From: Vicia villosa | Taxonomy: Eukaryota > Streptophyta > Magnoliopsida > Fabales > Fabaceae | Length of the DNA: 64,000 bases | Direction of reading: 5' to 3' | Assembly (NCBI RefSeq): GCF_029867415.1 | Contig: NW_026705916.1 | Coordinates: 62,001-126,000, forward strand | Part shown: positions 22,337 through 33,681 of the stretch, in pieces | Layout of the letters: each line of letters starts with the position of its first letter | How positions within the stretch are numbered: position 1 is the stretch's first letter | Translations under genes and position numbers: made by a program | Notes under the pieces: generated by a model | What the model saw: the letters and a program-made list of their open reading frames with translations, nothing else | What the model was told of the DNA's origin: nothing | Databases searched by the model: none

Positions 22337-24809
22337 TGTAACACCCCAATTCTACCCGAAAATATAATGCGAGGAATATCAGAGTATTTAAAATTTCAAA
22401 CAACAAATTGGAGTGTCACATATCAACTTAAAACTTCAACTTGTATTTCATTCAACAATGATACATAGCATTCAAATAACAGTCAACTATTAGCTTTATT
22501 CAACGCAAACAACTTAGAAGTATAACAAGTACTTCATATTATTCAACTTGGATTCAACGGTTATAATAACAACAACTAAAACATTAACAACATAGAAACA
22601 ACAATATAAACAACCCCCCGAGTGCTACTTATCAGAGAGACACACCAACAGGACTCGATGAAGCAACAAGCTTCCACAGCTATACTTGAGTACCTGCCCA
22701 TTTCCCATGGTAGGGGAAACATCAGCAGAAGGGGTGAGATCTCAAACAGTATAAAGGAAAGTATGATAATAGATATAGCAAGATAAAATCCTACACAATT
22801 CACCACTTCTCAATATAAGCAATTTGCATCACGACAACAACATGGTTCATATATTCCAACTTATACACATATATCATTAATACATATATATTCACATTCT
22901 CATCATATATGTTTCATTCACGTACATCATATCTACAACACATCACCAATCCATATCAAATGAATTCAACTTCACAAACTATGCATCCACACATCATAAC
23001 AATGAATCAAATGCAACTCGGTATACAAACTCGAATGCGACTCAAAATATGCATATGCATGTGGTACCAATCGGAGCTTCAGCCCCCGTCACCAATTGCC
23101 CAATTCAGAGGCACAAGGCATAAGCCTTCGTCACTAGTTTGCCAATCCAGGCCGTCACAGAGTATGCATATGAAATGTGACTCGACAAACAAGACAACAT
23201 AGCATACTCATCACAATCACATATCGTCACGAGGCATAAGCCTATATCACAATCAATTACCATTTATACGAGGTAATTCACGTCACCATAATATTTCATC
23301 TTCACTTAGTCACAAAATCATCCTCACAAATATATACAACATCACGTATTCACAAAATCGTCACAGATATATAATTTGCATATCATCAAGATCATTACAA
23401 TTATCATTATGTTTCGGCACATCGGCACAATTACTCAATTTCACATATTAACACAGTCATCACAACTATCATCATAATCTACTAAACTAACGACAATTAG
23501 CTAGGAGTCATACCATAAGGTTAATCACATAACAATGCACAATAATAATCATATTGGCAATCACAACATTATTCGCAACAAAGGCATCCAAATCGAAATC
23601 ACAATTTTTGGTCAATTCTCAAAATAATCTCAATATGCCAATATGTCAAGTAAATCAAATTGACTTTTAATCATCAACTAAATCAAGTAGAAATAATGTT
23701 AATTATCAAAACAACATCATTGGCATAACAATATATTATTCTCAACTTGAATATTCAACCAAAACACAATTACGGTCAATTTCTCAAAATAGCATAATTT
23801 ACCGATAAACTGAATAATTGGTCCAAGTCCAAGTATATTCCAGTCACATAGACTTAATGGAATTAATTCATCTAATAATTTAATTATCCAATTAATAATC
23901 AAACTATATTGATTTCAATTCAACTATTATATTTCTATTCCATTATTTTCCAATTCTACAACAAAACTCATTATTTCACTATCAATGGTTTACCCACAAC
24001 AAACACAACATTCTAATACACATAAATTATCAATTGCACACAACTTATCACATTTATATCATCACATTCCAACAAATCATCAAATACCCAAAATTGCAAC
24101 ATAGAAGAACAAGGATATCAAAGTATAGAATCAAACCCACCATAACATACTATCATACAACCCTTTAGCATGAAAGAACCCCACCCTTACCTTGGCAAAT
24201 ATGGACTCTTTCACCATAGCTCTAAGCTTTTCTCCAAAATAAACCCTTCAAACATAATTTGGTGACACACCTAAAAACCAGTTCGGAAATCGGCTTATCA
24301 GACAAACTTAAAACCCTCAAAATCAAAATCGCTCCGGTCAGAACTTACCTCTATGAGTCAGGAACGTTGTGTCAAAACCATGCGACGATCCAACGGTTGG
24401 ATTGAGAGATACATCCGTTTTGCTAAGGTGACTCTTTGCTGAAACATAGCTTCGAAAAATGGGGTTTCCTCTAGCTTTTCTCTTCCACCATTGTTCTCTA
24501 TCTTTTGCCTCTTTTCTCCCAAATGAAAAATAGTAACCTCTAAAACCCTAACTTTATCTTACTATCTCACTTATGTTAATTGGGCTTAACCCACCAATCC
24601 ATCCATTATGTTTCTATCACTTAGGCCCATTTAGTTATATCTCTCTAATAACTCAATTAAGTCAAACAACACAAACATACACATAATTAAATACTTAAAT
24701 AATTATTATTTCACATAATAACTAAATAAATAAATAATTATTAAACACTCCAAATAACCTAATTACTAATATAATTAATAAAAATATTAATTAAAATCGG
24801 GATGTTACA
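22337..24809 (-). repeat. LTR B of the array (shared middle LTR)
   Basis: This is a complete 2473-bp LTR, plus-strand boundaries tgtaacaccc and gatgttaca. It serves as 3' LTR of one unit and 5' LTR of the other. It contains atgcatatgcat at 23049-23060. Confidence 0.95.
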
Positions 24810-27393
24810 ACTCTCCCCCACTTAGAATATTTTCGTCCTCGAAAATACAATCGACACAACCATCTCATCACCAAAACTACACCTACTCTCTCTAGCTTCG
24901 TACCATCACAGAAGCGTTCCACACCTTCGACCATACATAACTTCAAAAGGAACCATACCAATACTAAAATGAAAACCGTTATTACACGTGAACTCAATCA
25001 ACGGTAAATAACTATCTCAAGCACCTCCTAGCTCCAAAACACAAGCTCTCAAAAGATCCCCAAGCGACTGAATATTCCTCTCCATTTGACCATCAGTTTT
25101 GCGGATGATAAGCAGGACTCAAACACAACTTAATAATCAAAGCACTCTGCAAACCTTTCGAAAATCTAGAAGTAAACTTCGGATCTCTATTCGAAACGAT
25201 ACTCGTCGGAATACCATGCCAATAAATAATCTTCTCAAGAATACAACTTTGCAAGTCTCTCCATCGGATAATCCATTCTTATTGGAATAAAGTGAGCATA
25301 TTTCGTCAATCTATCCACAATGACCCAAATCGCCTCACAATTACTCGATGTCCTCAACAACCCAAAACAAAATCCATAGAAATGCTATCCCACTCCCACT
25401 CAAAAATGGATAACGGTTGCATCAACCAGATGGTTTCTGATGTTCAATCTTTGACTTCTGACAAGTCACACACGAATACACAAACTGCGCAATATCACGT
25501 TTCATTCCAGGCCACCAAAACAAATTCTTCAAGTCTTGATACATCTTAGTAGCACCAGGATGAATACTCAAACCATTACGATGCCCTTCATCCAAAATTC
25601 TTTTTTTTTCTAATCCGAAACATCAAGAATACAAACTCGATCACGACATCTCATGACACCGTTCTCATTAATCCGAGGGTCACTATCTTTTCCTTGATTT
25701 ATCAATGTAATCTTGTTACCAATTTCAAATCCGATTTCTGACCTTCTCTAATCTCATTAAGAATACCACAAGTAAGCTTCAATATACCAAGCTTAACACA
25801 TGAAAAAATCGTTTCATAAATCAAACTCAAATCTCGAAATTGTTCCAACAATTCCAATTCTTGAATCATCAACATAGACATATGCAATTATTTCCTACTC
25901 AATGCATTGGCTACAACGTTCGCTTTTCCCGGATGGTAAGTCAAACCAAAATCATAGTCCTTCAAGAATTCCAACCATCTTCTTTGCCTCATTATCAACT
26001 CTTTCCGATAAAAAAACTACTTCAAACTCTTGTGTTCACTATATACCTCGAATCTCGATCCAAACAAGTAGTGCCTTCAAAGTTTCAAAACAAAAACAAC
26101 GGCGGCCAACTCTAAATCTTGCATCAAATAATTCCTCTCATGAATCTTAAGTTGCCTTGAAGCATAAGCTACAACTTGTCCTTTTTGCTTCAACACAAGG
26201 CCTCACAAAACCTTCCTTCTTCTTAACCAACAAAAATAGATGCACCTCACGGCGACACTCTCGAACGAATAAACCTCTCCTCAAAAAATCTTCAAGTTGA
26301 CTCTTCAACTCTTCCAACATCAGAAGCAGACATCCTATATGGAGCCATCGATACAGGACTAGTTCCAGGAACTAAATCGATCAAAAACTCAACTTTTCTT
26401 TCCGGCAGTAAATCACTTACATCTTTAGGAAACACTTGTGCAAATGCGCCAACTATCGGCGATTCCTTAACCGTTCTTTCATCATGAACATCCAAAGTTG
26501 CACACAACCTAAACAACATTGCACCATCTTGCACAGACTCATTCACTTCCAATATTATCAAGTTGGCAAGACAAGTCCATCCCATCCAATACGATCCCGT
26601 CTACTATCAACAAGAGATTAAGGGTGATCAGTTCCTCAATTTGTCAATAGATAGCCGACAACCATAATGGTAGCATAAGCCATCGTTACTCAACTGCAAT
26701 AGAATCCTTTACGTCACCAAAAGTACCATACTTCAATAACTCCCAAAATCATCCGAACAGGCTAACGCACACCTTGTGATAACATTAGAACATATTTCCT
26801 TTACACCATTATCAACACTTTTTATTCTTGGAATTATACTCATCCCTTCGCATTTCTATCTCCGACTTGAACGTTCCAACAACTTCAATAACTTTTCCAA
26901 TCTCTTGCCCAGGATCCCTTGACAAGTTCTACCGTAATCCATCGCTTAATCATTGTTCTTACATCAACATCCTACGCAACGATTACTTAAACTGATAACT
27001 TCACAGTCCACCAATAATGCTGAATATGGCAACTTCCTAAATTCCATCTTATAACAATTATCCTTATTCCAAGACGTTCCGACTTGTTAAACAACCAAAA
27101 TCTTAAATCCATGTTACCTTCGAATTCAGAAACCAACTAACTTCTACATTGCTTGCTCTGTCTCCTTAAGCAATATATTGCACCAACAACTTACAACTGA
27201 AACATATCCGAGAAGCACAGAATCTCCCCCACTTCGCTCAAACTAAACCCTACAACAAAACAAACAAGTACCAACAGTGTTTCACACACATGTCGCGTAC
27301 TAAGGAATAAAACACTGATAGCATTAATCTGTCACACAACTCAATTGACTCGACAACTTGGCCGGACGGACCGACCTTCTCTGATACCATTAA
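24810..27393 (-). pseudogene. Array internal region 2: deleted Tekay-type pol
   Basis: This is nearly identical to internal region 1 and has the same deletions. The protease-RT linker is at 26292-26585 and the integrase relic near 25300-25400. Its first 900 bases on the left are almost unchanged from copy 1, with most differences clustered in the right two thirds. The polypurine tract is at 24812-24826. Confidence 0.85.
27378..27389 (-). other. Primer binding site, array unit 2 (one base changed)
   Basis: On the minus strand the site reads tggtatcagaga; the last base differs from the consensus c found at unit 1. Confidence 0.88.
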
Positions 27394-29866
27394 TGTAACA
27401 CCCCAATTCTACCCGAAAATATAATGCGAGGAATTTCAGAGTATTTAAAATTTCAAACAACAAATTGGAGTGTCACATATCAACTTAAAACTTCAACTTG
27501 TATTTCATTCAACAATGATACATAGCATTCAAATAATAGTAAACTATCAGCTTTATTCAACGCAAACAACTTAGAAGTATAACAAGTACTTCATATTATT
27601 CAACTTGGATTCAACGGTTATAATAACAACAACTAAAACATTAACAACATAGAAACAACAATATAAACAACCCCCCGAGTGCTACGTATCGATGAGACAC
27701 ACCAACAGGACTCGATGAAGCAACAAGCTTCCACAGCTATACTTGAGTACCTGCCCATTTCCCATGGTAGGGGAAACATCAGCAGAAGGGGTGAGATCTC
27801 AAACAGTATAAAGGAAAGTATGATAATAAATATAGCAAGATAAAATCATACACAATTCACCACTTCTCAATATAAGCAATTTGCATCACGACAACAACAT
27901 GGTTCATATATTCCAACTTATACACATATATCATTAATACATATATATTCACATTCTCATCATATATGTTTCATTCACGCACATCATATCTACAACACAT
28001 CACCAATCCATATCAAATGAATTCAACTTCACAAACTATGCATCCACACATCATAACAATGAATCAAATGCAACTCGGTATACAAACTCGAATGCGACTC
28101 AAACTATGCATATGCATGTGGTACCAATCGGAGCTTCAGCCCCCGTCACCAATTGCCCAATTCAGAGGCACAAGGCATAAGCCTTCGTCACTAGTTTGCC
28201 AATCCAGGCCGTCACAGAGTATGCATATGAAATGTGACTCGACAAACAAGACAACATAGCATACTCATCACAATCACATATCGTCATTAGGCATAAGCCT
28301 ATATCACAATCAATTACCATTTATACGAGGTAATTCACGTCACCATAATATTTCATCTTCACTTAGTCACAAAATCATCCTCACAAATATATACAACATC
28401 ACGTATTCACAAAATCGTCACAGATATATAATTTGCATATCATCAAGATCATTACAATTATCATTATGTTTCGGCACATCGGCACAATTACTCAATTTCA
28501 CATATTAACACAGTCATCACAATTATCATCATAATCTACTAAACTAACGACAATTAGCTAGGATTCATACCATAAGGTTAATCACATAACAATGCACAAT
28601 ATTAATCATATTGGCAATCACAACATTATTCGCAACAAAGACATCCAAATCGAAATCACAATTTTTGGTCAATTCTCAAAATAATCTCAATATGCCAATA
28701 TGTCAAGTAAATCAAATTGACTTTTAATCATCAACTAAATCAAGTAGAAATAATGTTAATTATCAAAACAACATCATTGGCATAACAATATATTATTCTC
28801 AACTTGAATATTCAACCAAAACACAATTACGGTCAATTTCTCAAAATACCATAATTTACCGATAAACCGAATAATTGGTCCAAGTCCAAGTATATTCCAA
28901 TCACATAGACTTAATGGAATTAATTCATCTAATAATTTAATTATCCAATTAATAATCAAACTATATTAATTTCAATTCAACTATTATATTTCTATTCCAT
29001 TATTTTCCAATTCTACAACAAAACTCATTATTTCACTATCAATGGTTTACCCACAACAAACACAACATTCTAATACACATAAATTATCAATTGCACACAA
29101 CTTATCACATTTATATCATCACATTCCAACAAATCATCAAATACCCAAAATTGCAACATAGAAGAACATGGATATCAAAGTATAGAATCAAACCCACCAT
29201 AACATACTATCATACAACTCTTTAGCATGAAAGAACCCCACCCTTACCTTGGCAAATATGGACTCTTTCACCATAGCTCTAAGCTTTTCTCCAAAATAAA
29301 CCCTTCAAACATAATTTGGAGACACACCTAAAAACCAGTTCGGAAATCGGCTTATCAGAAAAACTTAAAACCCTCACAATCAAAATCGCTTTGGTCAGAA
29401 CTTACCTCTATGAGTCAGGAACGTTGTGTCAAAACCATGCGACGATCCAACGGTTGGATTGAGAGATACATCCGTTTTGCTAAGGTGACTCTTTGCTGAA
29501 ACATAGCTTCGAAAAATGGGGTTTCCTCTAGCTTTTCTCTTCCACCATTGTTTTCTATCTTTTGCGTCTTTTCTCCCAAATGGAAAATAGTAACCTCTAA
29601 AACCCTAACTTTATCTTACTATCTCACTTATGTTAATTGGGCTTAACCCACCAATCCATCCATTATGTTTCTATCACTTAGGCCCATTTAGTTATATCTC
29701 TCTAATAACTCAATTAAGTCAAACAACACAAACATACACATAATTAAATACTTAAATAATTATTATTTCACATAATAACTAAATAAATAAATAATTATTA
29801 AACACACCAAATAATCTAATTACTAATATAATTAATAAAAATATTAATTAAAATCGGGATGTTACA
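27394..29866 (-). repeat. LTR C of the array (outer 5' LTR)
   Basis: This is a complete 2473-bp LTR with the same boundaries as LTR B and only scattered substitutions. It contains atgcatatgcat at 28106-28117. Its right edge meets decayed plus-strand gypsy pol. Confidence 0.95.
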
Positions 29867-31113
29867 ATATTATCCTTGGTAGGAATTGGTTAGAATTAAA
29901 CCATGTCCATATTAAGTGTTTCTATAAGATAGAGTCATTTCCAGAGTTTGTGGGAGATAAGTATCTGTTTGTGTCTGCTAAGAAAGTAAATGAATATGTG
30001 AAAGATGGCACAATGATGTTTATGGTATTAGCTTCGTTGGATGCTAATGGAAAATAAGTGATTAAGTGAGCTAAAGAAACAACTAGAGGATTTTCTCGAG
30101 AATAAGTTTATTCGGCCTAGTGTCTCGTCGTGGGGTGCACCAGTGGTGTTGGTGAAGAAGAAATATGGTAGTATGCGTTTGTGTGTTGACTATCAACAAT
30201 TGAATAAGGTTGCTATTAAGAACAAGTATTCATTTCCATGAATTGATAATTTGATGGATCAGTTGATGGGTACATGTGTCTTTAGCAAGCTTGACTTGAG
30301 GTTTGGATATCATCAGATTCGTGTGAAGGCTGGAGATATTCATAAGACTGCTTTTAGAATGAGGTATGGTCACTACTAGTATTCTTTGATGCCGTTTTGC
30401 GTGACCAATGTGCCAGGTATGTTTTGGAATATATGAACTGGACTTTTCATCAATATTTGGATACGTTTTTGGTGGTGTTCATTGACGAAATTCTAATTTA
30501 TTCGAGGATTGATGAAGAGCATGTTGAGCATTTGAGAATCGTGTTGGAGTTTTTAAAAGGGAAGTAATTATATGTTAAGCTATCTAGGTGTGAATTTTTG
30601 TTAAGAGAAGTGAGTTTTCTTGGCCATGTAATCTATAGTGGTTGTGTTGTTGTTGATCCGTCGAAAGTTGAGGACATGGTGTAGTGGGAGACTCCGAAGT
30701 CTGTGATGGAGATTAGAAGTTTTCTGGGTTTAGCTGGTTACTACCGTAAGTTTATTGAGGGCTTTTATAAGTTATATTTATTGTTAAACCAACTAACTAA
30801 GAAGGGTCAAGCTTTTGTTTGGGATGTGAAATGTGAAGAGAGTTTCCAAGAGCTTAAGAAGAGGTTGACGTTGACTCCAATGTTGATTTTTCCAAGTCCG
30901 ACATAATCATTTGAAGTATATTACGATGCTTCTAAGATGTGTATGAGTGGTGTGTTAATGCATAATGGATAATTTATGGCTTATGCATCAAGATAACTTA
31001 AGGTTCATGAGAATAATTATCCTACGCATGACTTAGAGTTAACTCCCATTGTGTTCGGGCTTAGAATTGGAGACATTATCTGTTTGGCTCTAGATTTAAA
31101 GTGTTCAGTGATC
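29867..31113 (+). pseudogene. Decayed Tekay-type pol (protease end, RT, start of RNase H)
   Basis: In the plus direction the sequence reads, across stops and frameshifts, the protease end (LVGNWLELNHVHIKC), RT ([78 protein letters not shown]), the RT/RNase H connection ([18 protein letters not shown]) and the RNase H beginning (FEVYYDASKMCMSGVLM, VFSDHKSL). The segment between protease and RT is deleted (about 30050-30075). The catalytic box reads IDEI instead of IDDI. It ends abruptly at about 31113 in unrelated repeat. It is the oldest element here because the array inserted into it. Confidence 0.88.
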
Positions 31114-31521
31114 ATAAGAGTCTCACATTGGTAAAAGTTTTTTTAAAAAATCAATAGTTTCTAAATTGTAGAGAAACTATTAAACCATGGGCCTCCATAT
31201 TAAAAAACAAGGGATTACTTATCCCACCCTAAGTGGTGGAAAACATTATATGGAAATTCGAAAATGCCCTTTCAAATTCTGAAAGTGCATTTTTAGACAC
31301 ATCCTTTTCACACCAAAACACATTCTAAAGTGAGTTTCACCCCATACTTTTCCAAAATTTAGTTTGGAAATACACTTCTAGATTCAATCTATATGCACCT
31401 TATGCATTCCTAACTAAGACACACTTATTTTGACATATATAGTTTTTATATTAGGAGCACGACAAACGATAATATTACCCCTAAAAAAAATACTATATAC
31501 TATTGTGTATTTTCGACCCGA
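31114..31521. other. Non-coding repeat segment beginning with a dispersed module
   Basis: The first 95 bases (from agtctcacattggtaaaa to aaaccatgggcctccatatt) are a diverged copy of 37930-38016. The rest is AT-rich with no coding signal. Confidence 0.55.
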
Positions 31522-31537
31522 CCCCCCCCCCCCCCCC
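31522..31537. repeat. Poly-C run (16 C)
   Basis: A run of 16 C follows gacccga. Such homopolymers are prone to length errors in assemblies. Confidence 0.9.
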
Positions 31538-31561
31538 TCAGTTCTTATGTTGTCTCCTATA

Positions 31562-31833
31562 TTATAGTCCCGACCAAACCACCTCTAAGATGACATCTAA
31601 AATGTCTCTCACCCCAGACCCTTCCAAAAAGACTTCTCTGTCTATACCCTCTTGTATGAGCTCCACGATACATCGACATCTAGACAACACATCAATAACA
31701 TGATCTTCCCTAGCATGTTTCTCATCTAGTATCTCCTGAACCCTCTTGTATGAGCTCCGCGATACATCGACATCTAGACAACACATTAATAACATGATCT
31801 TCCCTAGAATGTTCCTCATCTAGTATCTCCTGA
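31562..31833 (-). pseudogene. Possible C-terminal piece of a PMD-type transposon gene
   Basis: The minus frame reads DVLSRCRCIVELIQEGIDRE twice in part, because of a 94-bp tandem duplication (31647-31740 and 31741-31833). The position just beyond the clearer PMD relic at 32560-33420, on the same strand, suggests the C-terminal region of the same gene. The family assignment of this piece is inference. Confidence 0.4.
31647..31833. repeat. 94-bp tandem duplication
   Basis: Two copies of a 94-bp unit starting ccctcttgtatgagctcc lie head to tail, with four or five differences between them. The hAT-type element inserted at the end of the second copy. Confidence 0.93.
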
Positions 31834-32426
31834 CAGGGACAGACCTACATTGTTATAAATATGGGCTTGAGTCCCCACTAGTATTTAGGAAAAGTACTTT
31901 GATATATAGTCTCTAAAAGCTAAAATTTTATGAAAAAGTAATTTGATTAATTCACTAGATTGCATACACATAATAAATATTAAATAATTATTTTAGTACT
32001 TGAATTTGTAAAATATAATCATTGTAGTATTTGAAATTTGAATGTATTAAAATTGCAAATACAAGTGATTTAATTTTTTCATTAGTTATTTATTAGTTAT
32101 TTTTTAGTTGAATTTTTTTATATTGTCAATTAAATTATCAAATGTCTTTTAGTTAATGATTTTAGTGTATAAAATTATAAACAAATGAGACACCAAATTG
32201 ATTTAAAATTTTGATACATTTAAAGACTATCATGACGATGTTTCATACATTCAAATTCCAAAATAAATGTTTCTTTCATTAAGAAATAGGATTAAATACT
32301 TTTGAAATATAAATAATAAAGAATTATTATGATGTGAATTTATGCCTTGAATTGTATATATTTTTAATATTATAAATTTATAATAGATGTTGCCCCCACT
32401 CCTCAAGTTTTCTCGGTCCGTCCCTG
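31834..32426. mobile_element. hAT-type non-autonomous DNA transposon (MITE), 593 bp
   Basis: The terminal inverted repeats are cagggacagaccta on the left and cagggacggaccga read inward on the right (12 of 14 matching). The flanks are perfect 8-bp target duplications tctcctga at 31826-31833 and 32427-32434. Subterminal cttgag...ccccac also recurs inverted. CAGGG ends with 8-bp duplications are the hAT superfamily signature. The interior is AT-rich with no transposase frame, so it depends on an enzyme supplied elsewhere. Confidence 0.92.
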
Positions 32427-32604
32427 TCTCCTGATGAGTTAACTTAGGTGGATCTCCCGGAACATCCGGTGTAATATAATAATTTCACACCGTGAAATAC
32501 CATTGGATGTAGCGGTATGCAATTCTATAATCGTTAGGATCTAGGGTACTTCTTGACTCATTTGATACCATATGATTAAGGAAATTATCATAAATGACAC
32601 ACAT

Positions 32605-32654
<50 letters not shown>

Positions 32655-33420
32655 CCATAAAGGAAGAAGTATAATCAGAGGGGTCTCTGGGAACAAACTA
32701 CATATAGTCAAACTGCCACATGACACACTCAGGAAGATGTGGATACATCATATGTGACTCGCAATCCAACCATCTAGTATAAAAGATTTTTTCATCCAAG
32801 GGACACATCTGATGGTGATCGGTGTACGCCGGAAAGTGTATATCTCTGCTACCACGCACTCAAGATACACTATAAATACATCTGACGCCTGATTCCCTTT
32901 GAGTGGGGGCGAATGCAGACACACGTGGCATATCCTAAGTGTAGGTCGGAATACATGACTAGTCGAATATGCATGGGGAGTGATGGAGGTTCCAAGCTTA
33001 GAAAGGGTACATATGAATCATTAGTAACAACGTAGCATAAGTAATATGAAATGATACACAAACCCTAAAAGATGTAAATATATTACTATCAACAGTGTGT
33101 AGCTACCTGTCATATGTTTGATCTTCCACATAAAACCTTCAGCTAACTTGGAGTACAAGTAGACCAAACAAGTGACCTCCTAGTTGTACTTATGGATCCA
33201 CTAAAAGTTAGAAAAGTATCTCAGGTAAACCACATCCACATAAGTGGCACTCTTGTCAACAAAATTAGATGTGTTAACCAAGTAAAACAATATGCTCTCA
33301 ATGCGTATGCTCTATGCTACATAACCTTTGTGAGTTTCATCTCTCTACAAATGCGAAAAACATATCATTGATAATCGTAACATAATTAGTCCTAATGAGT
33401 CTAATGGCCCGGATAACTGC
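32427..33420 (-). pseudogene. Relict plant-mobile-domain (PMD) transposon gene
   Basis: On the minus strand, in pieces, the sequence reads IRIESILFYLVNTSNFVDKS and ATYVDVVYLRYFSNF (about 33220-33310), then LVYLYSKLAEGFMWKIKHMT (about 33110-33180), and further on PHLPECVMWQFDYM and FVPRDP (about 32660-32760). These match the order and spacing of the plant mobile domain family (often annotated as serine/threonine phosphatase 7 long form-like), which derives from Mutator-like transposons. In-frame stops and a (TA)n insertion make it non-functional. Confidence 0.72.
32613..32653. repeat. (TA)n microsatellite
   Basis: About 20 TA dinucleotides follow an acacatacacata run. It interrupts the PMD relic. 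Confidence 0.95.
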
Positions 33421-33681
33421 ATCACATTCTGAAACCACTACTCGGTAGGCTGAGGAAGATCTGCAATCTTTCAGCCATGGTTAATGCATTTTAAAGCATC
33501 GGGATTCTGTAGAAAAATAAATAATGGTCAAAAATTTGGAATATTATAACAAATGTGTTTCAAAGAATGAATACAATCGAATTTTTCCTCTCTATCCTAC
33601 ACATGCATGGAAGCATGGTCCAAATATAGAGATAGTAATGATAAGTCGGACGAGCCTCCTCCAAACCCTTGGGGTGCCTAG
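33421..33681. other. Non-coding segment left of the solo LTR
   Basis: No coding signal is visible. The last bases (ggggtgcctag) are the left flank of the solo LTR and end in its target duplication. Confidence 0.5.

Larger units (their letters stand above)
18013..29866 (-). mobile_element. Tekay-type Ty3-gypsy tandem array: LTR-internal-LTR-internal-LTR
   Basis: On the minus strand the order is LTR (27394-29866), primer site, internal (24810-27393), polypurine tract, LTR (22337-24809), primer site, internal (19752-22336), polypurine tract, LTR (18013-19751, cut by SIRE). The two complete LTRs are both 2473 bp; the internals are 2584 and 2585 bp and differ at about two dozen positions by eye. 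Sharing of the middle LTR by both units indicates unequal recombination between LTRs, not two independent insertions. Each internal lacks gag and most of pol, so the family is non-autonomous. The right junction falls in an older Tekay pol; the bases after it are atatt. Confidence 0.92.
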
